From assembly GCF_027359925.1 (NCBI RefSeq), contig NZ_CP114767.1, positions 2,356,001 to 2,420,000 on the forward strand: a DNA stretch of 64,000 nucleotides. The letters run 5' to 3'. Position 1 is the stretch's first letter, and the number at the start of each line of letters is the position of its first letter. Positions 47,648-56,100 of the stretch are shown in pieces. The stretch is from Hymenobacter canadensis (GTDB lineage Bacteria > Bacteroidota > Bacteroidia > Cytophagales > Hymenobacteraceae). Made by a program: the position numbers and the translations under genes. Below the pieces are notes generated by a model. The model did no database searches, was not told the origin of the DNA, and saw only the letters and a list, made by a program, of their open reading frames with translations.

Positions 47648-49189
47648 ATGAAGCTCAAGCTCTCCACCAAGCTCTTCACCGGTTTTCTGGTTATTCTGCT
47701 GCTGTTTGTGGGGGTGGTGTTCGTCAACTACCAGCTCTCGCGCAAGGTGCTGCGCAACGCCCGGCGCGTGCAGCTCTCGCAGCGCACTTCCTCGGAGGCC
47801 TCCACCCTGCTGCGCAGCATCGTGGACATGGAAAACGGCTTTCGGGGCTTCCTGCTGATCGGCAAGGAGGAAACCCTAGAGCCGTACCACGAGGGCGAGC
47901 GGTACCTGGTCATGCATTTCGAGCAGCTGCTGGTGGATCTGGAGGATAGCTCGGCGCAGCGTGCCCGCATCGTGCGGGCCCGCGCTGTCTTTCGCGAGTG
48001 GCTCACCTACTCGCACATGCTCATTCAGGAGAAGCGCGAAGCCCGCCGCCTCCTGCCCGACCAAGCCGGCCTGCAGGGCATGGCCCACCGCGACCAGGCC
48101 GAGGGCCTGACGGGCAAGCGCCTGACCGACCAAATTCGGGTGCTGTTTGCGTCCTTTGCCCGCGAAGAGACGCTGCTGCGCGAGAAACAAGGCATCAAGC
48201 TGCAGGAGAGCATCCGCGAAACCCGCCTGATTTCGGTGGGCACCACGCTGCTGGCCATTGCGCTGGGGCTGGCCGGGGCTCTCTACCTCACCCGCCTCAT
48301 CGGGCGGCGCATCCAGACCATGGTGTCGCTGTCGTCGCAGATTGCGGCCGGCGAGTACCACACGCAGCTCACCGACACGGCCGGCGACGAGCTCAGCGAC
48401 CTGTCGGTGTCGCTGAACCAGATGGCGGCCACCATCAACGGCAACATCGCGCAGCTGGAGCGCCGCAACCAGGAGCTCGACCAGTTTGCCTACGTGGTGT
48501 CGCACGACCTGAAGGCGCCGCTACGGGGCATCGAGAGTGCCTCGCGCTGGATTGAGGAAGACCTGGGCCAGGACACGCCGCCCCACATTCAGGAGTTTCT
48601 GCTGCTGATGCGCACGCGGGTGCGCCGCATGGAGCACCTCATCACGGGCATTCTGGATCTGGCGCGAGTAGGCCGCACCACCCAAGCCGACGAGCCCGTG
48701 TTTGTGCGGCAGCTGCTGCGCGAAATCACCGACTCGCTGGAGCTACCCGAGGGCTTTGAGGTGGAGCTGCCGTTCTACCTGCCCACGCTGGTCACGAACC
48801 GGGTGCAGCTGCAGCAGGTGTTCACCAACCTTATCAGCAATGCCGTGAAGTACCACCAGCACCCCAAAACGGGCTTCGTACGCATCGGCTGCACCGAGGA
48901 GAAGACCTATTTCACCTTCTCGGTAGCCGACAACGGCCCCGGCATTGCCCCCGAATACCACGAGCGAATCTTCATTATTTTCCAGACCCTGACGGAGCGC
49001 GACACGCTGGAAAGCACGGGCGTGGGGCTGGCCATCGTCAAGAAGATTGTGGAGCGGCAGGGCGGCACCATCCGCATCGAGTCGGCCGAGGGTGAGGGTG
49101 CCACGTTCTACTTCACGTGGCCGCGCCAGCCACCCACTGGCCGGGCCGGGGCCGGTAGTTCAGCACCAAAGTCCCTGATTACCGTATAG
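47648..49189 (+). CDS. CHASE3-HAMP sensor histidine kinase
   Basis: 513 residues from the ATG at 47648 (a TTG two codons upstream is the alternative). Topology: helix 1 (LFTGFLVILLLFVGVVFV), periplasmic CHASE3-like four-helix region (residues about 30-185, ENGFRGFLLIGKEETLEPY), helix 2 (VGTTLLAIALGLAGALYL), HAMP linker, HisKA with phospho-acceptor H286 in YVVSHDLKAPLRG, and a HATPase domain with N box NLISNAVKYH, G1 VADNGPGIAPEYHERIF and G2 TGVGLAIVKKIVERQGG. It forms a two-gene unit with the response regulator 57 bp downstream. The signal sensed is unknown. Confidence 0.95.
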   Translation: MKLKLSTKLFTGFLVILLLFVGVVFVNYQLSRKVLRNARRVQLSQRTSSEASTLLRSIVDMENGFRGFLLIGKEETLEPYHEGERYLVMHFEQLLVDLEDSSAQRARIVRARAVFREWLTYSHMLIQEKREARRLLPDQAGLQGMAHRDQAEGLTGKRLTDQIRVLFASFAREETLLREKQGIKLQESIRETRLISVGTTLLAIALGLAGALYLTRLIGRRIQTMVSLSSQIAAGEYHTQLTDTAGDELSDLSVSLNQMAATINGNIAQLERRNQELDQFAYVVSHDLKAPLRGIESASRWIEEDLGQDTPPHIQEFLLLMRTRVRRMEHLITGILDLARVGRTTQADEPVFVRQLLREITDSLELPEGFEVELPFYLPTLVTNRVQLQQVFTNLISNAVKYHQHPKTGFVRIGCTEEKTYFTFSVADNGPGIAPEYHERIFIIFQTLTERDTLESTGVGLAIVKKIVERQGGTIRIESAEGEGATFYFTWPRQPPTGRAGAGSSAPKSLITV

Positions 49190-49246
49190 CCACTGGCCGA
49201 ATGGCTTTTGTTTTGCGTTTTCCGCTCTTACCAACCAACACCCAAT

Positions 49247-49672
49247 ATGCCTAGTATTCTGCTAGTTGAAGACGACCAGATGGACATCATGAATGTGCAG
49301 CGTGAGCTTCGGAAGAATAATATCAACGTTCCCCTGCATATCGCCCGCAACGGCCGCGAAGCCCTCAATATGCTGCGCGGTGAAGCCGACCAGACCAAAA
49401 TTGAGCAACCTAGCGTCGTGATGCTCGACATCAATATGCCCCGCATGAATGGCCTGGAGCTGCTGGAGCAGATACGCTCCGACCCGGAGTTTGTGAACCT
49501 CAACGTGTTCATCACTACCACCTCCGACCTGGAGTCTGAGCGCCTCAAGGCCCAGAACCTGGCCGTGAGCGGCTACATCATCAAGCCCCTAAGCTTCGAC
49601 AGCTTCGGCGAAGGCGGCACGACCGTAGACGGCTTCAGCCTGTTTCTGGATCTGCTAAAGATGAAAGAGTAG
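49247..49672 (+). CDS. Single-domain response regulator
   Basis: 141 residues from the ATG at 49247; receiver domain only, no output domain. Acidic pocket LLVEDDQMD, phospho-acceptor D61 in VVMLDINMPRMNG, switch Thr/Ser in FITTTSDLES and Lys in YIIKPLS. Resembles the Rcp1-like regulators usually paired with phytochrome-type or CHASE3 kinases. The probable partner is the kinase just upstream. A downstream effector is not encoded nearby, so it probably acts by phosphotransfer or protein contact. Confidence 0.95.
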   Translation: MPSILLVEDDQMDIMNVQRELRKNNINVPLHIARNGREALNMLRGEADQTKIEQPSVVMLDINMPRMNGLELLEQIRSDPEFVNLNVFITTTSDLESERLKAQNLAVSGYIIKPLSFDSFGEGGTTVDGFSLFLDLLKMKE

Positions 49673-49847
49673 TGAAGTGATGAGGTGAAAGGTGACAGGT
49701 GACAAAAGAACGTCATTCCGAGTGAAGCGAGGAATCTCGCCAGTGTAGTAAATGATTTTACCACACTGGCGAGATTCCTCGCTTCAACTCGGAATGACGT
49801 TCTTTTTATTTCTTCCTCATCACCCACTCACCTCATCACTCAATCAC
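49671..49847. repeat. Composite inverted repeat, second copy of REP family A
   Basis: Outer left arm 49671-49703 (AGTGAAGTGATGAGGTGAAA...) begins at the response-regulator stop; outer right arm 49812-49847 (TCATCACCCACTCACCTC...) reaches the rnhB stop. Inner arms 49707-49746 and 49763-49803 are complementary with core GTCATTCCGAGTGAAGCGAG and share most bases with the 45361 copy. Confidence 0.92.
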
Positions 49848-50419
49848 AGCAAACGAAAACCCATCCGGTGGTGCTCGGTGGGGCCGTGCTGCCGGATAGC
49901 GGCCCGGTGGCTTAGCGTCGGGTAGCCGGCATTCTGCTCCCAGCCATACGCCGGATAGAGTTCGGCCAGCTCGCTCATACGCTCATCCCTGAAGGTTTTG
50001 GCCAGGATGGAAGCTGCCGCAATGTGCCGGAAGCGGGTGTCGCCCTTGATCAGGCAGGTGTGCTCGAGGCCCGCGTACGGCTTAAACCGGTTGCCATCGA
50101 CGGCCAGATGCGTAGGCACCACGCCCAGGGCCGCCACGGCGCGGTGCATAGCCAGATAGCTAGCCTGCGCAATATTGACGGCGGCTATTTCAGCGGGCGA
50201 CGCCTCCGCTACGGCCCAGGCCACGGCGTGCTGGCAGATTTCGGCCCGTAGCGCCGTGCGGCGGCGGGCACTCAACTGCTTGGAATCGTTGAGGTAGGCC
50301 GGCGCGAAATCAGGTGGCAGAATGACGGCCGCCGCGAAAACCGGGCCCGCTAGGCAGCCCCGGCCCGCTTCGTCGAGGCCCGCCTCTAGCGGCTGATCAG
50401 TGTAGGAAGCAAGCAACAT
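49844..50419 (-). CDS. rnhB: Ribonuclease HII
   Basis: Cleaves the RNA strand of RNA-DNA hybrids and initiates removal of single ribonucleotides; 191 residues from the ATG at 50419, which sits 4 bases after a TATCTTTG box. An in-frame upstream start at 50452 would precede the promoter. Catalytic residues: EAGLDEAGRGCLAGPV (Asp-Glu), LNDSKQLSARRR, LAVDGNRF (Asp), CLIKGDTRFRHIAAASILAK and Asp in TFRDERM. Complete. Confidence 0.97.
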   Translation of the reverse strand: MLLASYTDQPLEAGLDEAGRGCLAGPVFAAAVILPPDFAPAYLNDSKQLSARRRTALRAEICQHAVAWAVAEASPAEIAAVNIAQASYLAMHRAVAALGVVPTHLAVDGNRFKPYAGLEHTCLIKGDTRFRHIAAASILAKTFRDERMSELAELYPAYGWEQNAGYPTLSHRAAIRQHGPTEHHRMGFRLL

Positions 50420-50423
50420 GGCC

Positions 50424-50431
50424 CAAAGATA
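50424..50431 (-). promoter_or_regulatory. -7 element of rnhB
   Basis: TATCTTTG on the minus strand, exact TAnnTTTG, 4 bases before the ATG. Confidence 0.65.
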
Positions 50432-50453
50432 GGGCGGCCCTCGGCGCAGCACC

Positions 50454-50499
50454 TAAAAAAAGGCCTCCCCAGCGGCTGACGCACCTGGAGAGGCCTTTT
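50454..50499 (-). terminator. Terminator upstream of rnhB
   Basis: Stem AAAAGGCCTCtCCAG / CTGGgGAGGCCTTTT followed by a U-run in the minus direction; it ends transcription of the small gene at 50570-50821. Confidence 0.88.
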
Positions 50500-50518
50500 C
50501 TGGCAATGGATATTTGGC

Positions 50519-50570
50519 AGTGAGTAGTGCGAGAAAAACACTCAGTACTCACTACAAACTACTCGCTACT
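50519..50570. repeat. Short inverted repeat of iterated GAGTAGT words
   Basis: Left arm AGTGAGTAGTGCGAG (50519-50533), right arm with CTCAGTACTCACTAC and ACTACTCGCTACT (50541-50570), ending at the stop of the minus-strand small gene. Confidence 0.6.
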
Positions 50571-50821
50571 TATTTATGGCTGCCGGCGGCAGAACCTTCA
50601 CTGGGTGGTGTTTCGCCGCGGCGCAGCCCCTGCTTGTCGCGCGGGCCTTCGTCGAGCTCCGCGTCTTCGTCGGTGCTGATATACACGTTGGTGGTGGGGC
50701 CGAGGCCGCCGGTCTGGGCGGTCAGCTCCGATTCGGCCTGTGCGTGCTTCAGGTTGAAGAGCGGGTCGCCGGGTTGAGCATTCTGGGTGGGCTGGTTTTT
50801 GGGCTGATTGGCCATAGACAT
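50570..50821 (-). CDS. Small acidic, probably disordered protein
   Basis: 83 residues from the ATG at 50821 (ATG at 50815 is the alternative). Rich in Gln, Pro, Asn, Asp and Glu (NQPKNQPTQNAQPGDP, STDEDAELDEGPRDKQG), with no hydrophobic segment. No family recognised. The C-terminus is Gly/Ser-rich. It has its own downstream terminator and an attenuator-like hairpin upstream. Function unknown. Confidence 0.55.
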   Translation of the reverse strand: MSMANQPKNQPTQNAQPGDPLFNLKHAQAESELTAQTGGLGPTTNVYISTDEDAELDEGPRDKQGLRRGETPPSEGSAAGSHK

Positions 50822-50931
50822 GCAACGCCGACCGGAATGTGAGCAGCCGGCGTAGTACTGGTACGGCGGCATCAGAAAGCAGGTTGAAACAGAATCTTGG
50901 CCGGGGCACCGGGCCTGGCGCGTAACCAAAC

Positions 50932-50964
50932 AAAAAGACCGTTGCGGGGCGGCAACGGTCTTTT
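50932..50964. terminator. Orphan intrinsic terminator
   Basis: Stem AAAAGACCGTTGC / GCAACGGTCTTTT around a G/C loop, with T-runs in both directions. No recognised coding gene ends here: it lies 111 bases upstream of the small minus-strand gene. Confidence 0.85.
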
Positions 50965-51076
50965 GCATTCGGCGCCGGATGAATTATTAGTAATCATCCA
51001 CCCTACTCTTAGTATTCATCCGGCTCAGTACGGGAGAGGCCTTCCTTTCCACAAAACTCCCTCGCACCTTCTTGAA
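50932..51076 (-). ncRNA. Candidate small RNA or terminated leader
   Basis: On the minus strand a TAGCTTTG box (51089-51082) precedes a 100-150-base non-coding stretch that contains an 11-bp inverted repeat GCCGGATGAAT / ATTCATCCGGC (50974-50984, 51014-51024) and ends in the orphan terminator. No -33 TTG was found at the expected spacing. It could instead be an attenuated leader of the gene at 50570-50821. The 403-bp spacer 50822-51224 holds nothing else recognised. Confidence 0.25.
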
Positions 51077-51188
51077 TGAAACAAAGCTACTCACCATCAG
51101 CGGCTTGCTCTAATCTATTTGGCCAACTGCCCGATTTTGCCGACCAAGCCGCCCGCTCACCCGATGGATGTCAATTGCGCCCCGGCCG

Positions 51189-51196
51189 TACCTTTG
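51189..51196 (+). promoter_or_regulatory. -7 element of the Nudix gene
   Basis: TACCTTTG, exact TAnnTTTG, 28 bases before the ATG at 51225. Confidence 0.6.
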
Positions 51197-51224
51197 CCGC
51201 CTACCGTTTATTAGGCTGCCGCTC

Positions 51225-51803
51225 ATGCACTATCCCGATCCTTCGCTCGACGAAAACCACAACCCCTGGCAGGTGCTCAGCACCGAAGTGAAATACCACA
51301 ACCCCTGGATTTCGGTGCGCGAAGACCAGGTGCTCAATCCCGGCGGCGGGCGCGGCATCTACGGTGTCGTGACCATGAAAAACAAGGCCCTGGGCATTGT
51401 GCCGGTGGATGACGAAGGTAATACGTGGCTGGTGGGCCAGTACCGCTACCCGCTCAGCGAGTACAGCTGGGAAATTCCGATGGGCGGCGGCCCTGTGGAG
51501 CTGGACGTGCTGGAGTCGGCGCAGCGGGAGCTGCGCGAGGAAACCGGCCTCACGGCCCGCCGCTGGACCAACATTGCCCGCCTGCACACCTCCAACTCCG
51601 TCACCGATGAGGAAGGCTTCGTGTTTCTGGCCGAAGACCTGACGCCCGGCGACCTGGAACCCGAAGAAACCGAAGACCTGCGCCTCTGGAAGCTACCCCT
51701 CGCCGACGCCGTGCAGATGGTGATGGACAACCGCATCACCGACGCCGTAAGCGTGGCGGGCCTGCTGAAGGCGGAAAAGGTGCTGGCGGGAAAGAAGGCT
51801 TAG
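51225..51803 (+). CDS. Nudix hydrolase (ADP-sugar pyrophosphatase-like)
   Basis: 192 residues from the ATG at 51225, after the promoter. The Nudix box is GGGPVELDVLESAQRELREETGL; the catalytic REL-REETGL part is intact, but the upstream conserved Glu of the consensus spacing appears as Leu, with a Glu four residues before RE. The flanking WLVGQYRYPLSEYSWEIPMG and ARLHTSNSVTDEEGFVFLAEDL resemble ADP-ribose pyrophosphatases. Probably hydrolyses a nucleoside-diphosphate-linked compound; the substrate is not determinable. Confidence 0.92.
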   Translation: MHYPDPSLDENHNPWQVLSTEVKYHNPWISVREDQVLNPGGGRGIYGVVTMKNKALGIVPVDDEGNTWLVGQYRYPLSEYSWEIPMGGGPVELDVLESAQRELREETGLTARRWTNIARLHTSNSVTDEEGFVFLAEDLTPGDLEPEETEDLRLWKLPLADAVQMVMDNRITDAVSVAGLLKAEKVLAGKKA

Positions 51804-51811
51804 CAAATGGC

Positions 51812-51915
51812 CTGTCATCCTGAGTGAAGCAAAGGACCTTATCACGCCAGCATAAGGCGTTGTAACGAGGACTACTCCGGCGTGATAAGGTCCTTCGATC
51901 TGCTCAGGATGACAG
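51812..51915. repeat. Second copy of REP family B inverted repeat
   Basis: Arms 51812-51848 and 51879-51915, 37 bases, with CTGTCATCCTGAGTGAAGC and AAGGACCTTATCACGCC complementary across the loop. Shares the outer core and GGACCTTA with the 46219 copy. Lies between the Nudix and plsC genes. Confidence 0.92.
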
Positions 51916-51931
51916 AACCTACCCAAGTTCC

Positions 51932-51939
51932 TACCTTTG
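51932..51939 (+). promoter_or_regulatory. -7 element of the plsC-like gene
   Basis: TACCTTTG, exact TAnnTTTG, 5 bases before the ATG at 51945. Confidence 0.65.
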
Positions 51940-51944
51940 CAGCT

Positions 51945-52802
51945 ATGCGGCATCTTCTGCGCTATCTTGGTCATCGGCTTTACACCACCTGGGCGACGTT
52001 CTGGTTTGTGATGCCGTTTGTGGTTACCTACCCGCTGCAATGGGCCCTGAGCCGGCGACCAAGCGGGCACCGCTACCTGCACAGTCTCAACCGCGGCTGG
52101 AGCCGGCTTTTCATCCGGATGTGGGGTATGCCGGTGGAAGTGGTGCGCCACAGCCCACTGCCCGCCGGTCAGCCGTGCGTGTACGTGGCCAATCACAGCT
52201 CCTATATCGATATTCCGCTGCTGTTCAGCACCATTCCGGGCTGGCTCAACATCATGGGCAAAGTTTCGCTGGCCCGCGTGCCAGCGTGGGGGCCCATTTT
52301 CGGGCGCGCCTACATCACCGTCGACCGCGACAATGCCATGAGCCGGGGCCGGGCCATGGTGCAGGCGCGCCGCTCGCTGGAAGCCGGCCGCTCGGTCGTT
52401 ATTTTCCCGGAAGGCTCGATTTCCAAGAAGCCCGGCGAGGAGATGGGCGAGTTCAAGGACGGCGCGTTTCAGCTGGCCATTGCGGCCGGTGTGCCGCTGG
52501 TACCCGTCACGATGCCACTGAACCACCGCTTCATGCCCGACGTTGGAGGTTTGCGGGTGCGCTACTCGCCGCTGGCCATCACGCTGCACGCGCCTATCTT
52601 CACCACCGGCCTCACCGCTGTCGATGCTCCCCGGCTTCGGCAGCAAGCCTACGACACCATCGCCAGCGCCTTCCGCCCCGACGCCCGGGGCATTCCGGAG
52701 CCCAGCCACTGGCGCCGGCTTCCGGCGCCGCCGGTGCCGCCAAATGCCAGCCATCCGGCGCAGGCTGCCAAAAACCAGGAATTGGCCTCCACCAATTCTT
52801 AA
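51945..52802 (+). CDS. plsC: 1-acyl-glycerol-3-phosphate acyltransferase
   Basis: Membrane-associated acyltransferase that makes phosphatidic acid; 285 residues from the ATG at 51945. An N-terminal hydrophobic stretch (TTWATFWFVMPFVVTYPL) precedes the catalytic NHSSYIDIP (NHx4D), GRAYITVDRDN, and the substrate motif VIFPEGSISKK followed by FKDGAFQLAIAAGVPLVPV. The C-terminal 40 residues are Pro/Ala-rich and unlike the family core. The 3' end is made of an AATTCTTAATT-type repeat arm. Confidence 0.93.
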   Translation: MRHLLRYLGHRLYTTWATFWFVMPFVVTYPLQWALSRRPSGHRYLHSLNRGWSRLFIRMWGMPVEVVRHSPLPAGQPCVYVANHSSYIDIPLLFSTIPGWLNIMGKVSLARVPAWGPIFGRAYITVDRDNAMSRGRAMVQARRSLEAGRSVVIFPEGSISKKPGEEMGEFKDGAFQLAIAAGVPLVPVTMPLNHRFMPDVGGLRVRYSPLAITLHAPIFTTGLTAVDAPRLRQQAYDTIASAFRPDARGIPEPSHWRRLPAPPVPPNASHPAQAAKNQELASTNS

Positions 52803-52827
52803 TTTTCAATTCTTAATTCTTAATTGA
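52795..52827. repeat. Iterated AATTCTTAATT words before gatC
   Basis: Three degenerate copies of CAATTCTTAATT across the plsC stop and up to 3 bases before the gatC start. No opposite arm was found. Compositionally unlike the GC-rich surroundings. Confidence 0.6.
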
Positions 52828-52830
52828 TCT

Positions 52831-53118
52831 GTGAGCACCGACTTAGCCACCCTGCGCCAACTGGCCCATCTTTCCCGCCTCGAACTCGACGAATCCAAGG
52901 AGGAGCAGATGCTCGGCGACCTGAACAAGATCCTGAACTGGGTGGACCAGCTCCGCCAGCTCGACACCACCGACGTGGAGCCGCTGGTGCACCTGTCGCA
53001 CGAAATCAACGTGCTGCGGCCCGATGAGGCGCACAACTCCGTGAGCCACCAGGAAGGCCTGCGCAACGCCCCGCGCAAGGATTCCGATTATTTCCGCGTA
53101 CCGAAAGTTCTGGAATAG
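52831..53118 (+). CDS. gatC: Asp-tRNA(Asn)/Glu-tRNA(Gln) amidotransferase subunit C
   Basis: 95 residues from a GTG at 52831. Small subunit that stabilises GatA-GatB in forming Asn-tRNA or Gln-tRNA by transamidation. Seen: LRQLAHLSRLELDESKEEQM, LNKILNWVDQLRQLDTTDVEPLVH and the C-terminal LRNAPRKDSDYFRVPKVLE, which is the classic GatC end. gatA and gatB are not in the window. The next gene starts 6 bp downstream. Confidence 0.96.
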   Translation: MSTDLATLRQLAHLSRLELDESKEEQMLGDLNKILNWVDQLRQLDTTDVEPLVHLSHEINVLRPDEAHNSVSHQEGLRNAPRKDSDYFRVPKVLE

Positions 53119-53124
53119 CGTCTG

Positions 53125-56100
53125 GTGTCGGCCTCTTCTTCTGCTGCCCGCCCCACTTCGGGGCGCGGCGCCCTTTGGCTGCCACTGGCGGCCCTGGCAG
53201 CCGTAGCGGTGCTGCTGGCAGTCTACCACTATTTCACCGGCGACGACCTGGCACTGCCCGTGCAGGCCATAGCCCAGCTCAAGCCCGTGCCCACGGTCCT
53301 GACGTCGGTAGCGGCGGGCCTAGCCGAGCTGCCGGTGCGCGTCAACGGCTACCTGCTCACCCAAACCCACGACTTAGTGGGGCCCTACGTGCGCCCGGAG
53401 GCCGCGTATGGCCTGCTGCTGCTGCTGGCCGGCGCGCTGGTGTACTTTCTGGCGGCGGCCAGCGCGCTGCCGCGCCCCACGTTTGTGGCGGCCATGGCGG
53501 GGCTGATTTTCCTGCTGATGTCGCTGAATGCCGACTTGCTGGGCATCTTCGATTCGCAGAAGCAGTATTTCCTGGTGCTGATGCTGGCGGCTTTCGTGCT
53601 GCCGGCCTACGCCTTCCACGCTTTCTGGCCGGAAGTACCGCTGGGACGCCGGCTGCTGCTGTTTGCCGGGCTGGTGCTGGCCGTGAGTTTGCTGCTGGTG
53701 CAGCGCTCCGAGCTGCCCCTGGATGCCACGGCGCTGCATCTGGCCAGCTTCTTCACCAACGGCGGCGCTATTTTGGTGGCCTTGCTGGTGGTGTGGGTGG
53801 CGTTTGAGAATATCAACGGCCTGCTGTGGTTCAACACCCAGGCCGAAAATCCCGCCAGCCGTTTCGGGCTGCTGCCCTTTGTGGCGGCCAGCATGCTGTA
53901 CGTGGGCATGCTGGGCCTGTACATCTGGAACGACGGCGACCTGCTGCTGCCCGGCCTCCACCTCGACCCGCTGGTGCTGCTGCTGCCGGCCGTGGTTATC
54001 GGCTGGCTGGGCCTGCCGCGCCGCGCCGCTGCCGCGGCCGACTGGCTGCCGTACCGGGAAGGCGCCCTCTACCTGTATCCGGTGCTGGTGCTGCTGGCCG
54101 CGGCCGCCCTAGGCTACGCCTTTGCTACCGCCAACGACCCGCTGCTGCTGGCCGCGCGCCATTTCACGGCGCTGGTATTGTTTGTGGGCGGGGCCGCCTA
54201 CCTGCTCTATATCCTCGTGAACTTTGGGCCGCTGATCCGGCAGCGGCTGCGCGTGTACCGGGTGGTGTATGAGCCGCGCCGCTTGCCGCTGTTTGCCGTG
54301 TACGTGCTGCTGCTGGGCGGCGTGGGCGCGGTGGAGTTCCGCAACAACTTCGCCACGCTCTACCAGGTGCAGGCCGGCTACTACAACAACCTCGGCGACC
54401 TGACCCGCCTGCAAAGTGAGCAGGAGCCTTCCCGCGACGCGCTGGCATTGCTGGCCGAGCGCTACTACGCCGAGAGCGACATTCTGGACGAGCATAACCA
54501 CAAGGCCAGCCTGGGCCGCGCGGCGCTCTACCGGTTCCGGCTGCAGCGCCAGAACGAAATCAACATCCTGCGCCGGGCCCTCAGCCGCCGGCCCTCTGAA
54601 AAGATTTCCCTGCGTCTAGCCGCCCTTTACAACGAGCCCAACGACTTCTTCGACCGGCTGGCAGTGCTGCGCGAGGGCTTGAAAAACGCCCCCACCAGTC
54701 CCCGCCTCAATAACGACCTGGCGCACCTCTACTCCCGCTCCACCCTCTCCGACTCGGTGAACTGGTACCTCAACCGGGCCGAAGCCGCCGACCCGGGCAG
54801 CCCGGTGGTACGTACCAACCGCCTGGCCTTCCTACTGCAGAACGCACAGTTCGCGGATGCCGCTAAACTGGTGCAGGAAGCCAAGCCCACAGATGACGCC
54901 GCCTGGCAAAGCAACGTGCTGCTGCTGGCCCAACAGTCACTGCGCGCTACGGTGGCCCTGCCCGCGGTGCCCGCTCCCGCCCCCGCTGCCAACCTGACGG
55001 TATCGGAGTTTGCGCGCCTCTACCATGCCGCCTTGTGGAAAGTGCAGCAGGCCGATACCAGCTACCTGTCGACCCTCACGCAGCTGGTCCAGCGCCCCAG
55101 CAACACCGACTACTTCGAGCAGCTGACGTTCCTTCGGGGCCTCACGCAGCATTATGGCGGCCAGCCTGTGCCAGCCCGCACCACGCTGGCACCGCTGCTG
55201 GCTGGCAACACACCCAGCGCCGCTTATTACCAGAATCTGGAAGCGCTGTGGCTACTAGAGCAGCGCGCCTACAGCTCGGCAGCCGCCACCTTCGCCGCCG
55301 CCGGCCGCAACGGCTACCCCGAAGCTCAGCTACACCGCGCATACGCTTTAGCCCTGAACCAGCAGCCGGACTCGGCGCGGGCCGCCGCCGCCGCCATACT
55401 GGCGCAGCCCGATACCGCCTTGCAACGTCCGGCCCGGCAGCTGCAGCAGTTGCTTTCCCTCACCTATCCGCAGACGTATACTGCGGCTCCGGCGGCTACT
55501 CAGGCACAGTATCTGGCATTGCTGGGCTACATGCTGCCCCCGGCGGAAATGCTGCCCGCAGCTGAACGCCTGCCTGAAGGCAAGTTGCGCGAAACTGCGC
55601 TGCTGGCCCAGATGCCCCGTGCTTTGCAGGCCGACCAGCTAGCCGCTGCCGCGCAGGCGGTGGCTCGTTTTGCCCCGGCCCCAACCCAGCAAACCCCGGA
55701 AGCTTCTGAGTGGGACGTAGTGCGCGGCGACCTGCTGCTGCGCCAGCAGAATACGGCCGGCCTGCGCCAGCTGGTAGCCAGCGGCTACTTCGCGGCCTTG
55801 CACCAGCCCTACCGCCTCTCCTATCAGGCTGCGTTGGCTGACAAAGCCGGCCAGACCAAGCAAGCTGGCCAGCTCTACCGCCGCCTGCTGCAGGAAGCCC
55901 CCTTCCTGGAGTCGGGCGTATTGGCGGCAGCAAAGTTTTATTCGCGGCAAAAAGATTATTTGGGCGCTTACGGCGCGCTGCAAGCAGCCCTGGAGTATAA
56001 CCCGGAGTCAGTTCCGCTGTTGAAGGCCTATGCGCTGGCGGCCATTCCGGCCGGCCTGGCCGAATACGCCACCACTTCGCTCGCCAAACTGCGGCCGTTG

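Noticed and set aside
51568..52754. Minus-strand 353-codon frame spanning the Nudix-plsC spacer
   Set aside because: It reads through the REP family B palindrome and antisense of two conserved genes; no independent support.
53374..54501. Gln/His-rich minus-strand frames opposite the 1020-residue protein
   Set aside because: Antisense of Leu/Ala-rich membrane helices (CTG gives CAG) produces artificial poly-Gln-like frames.
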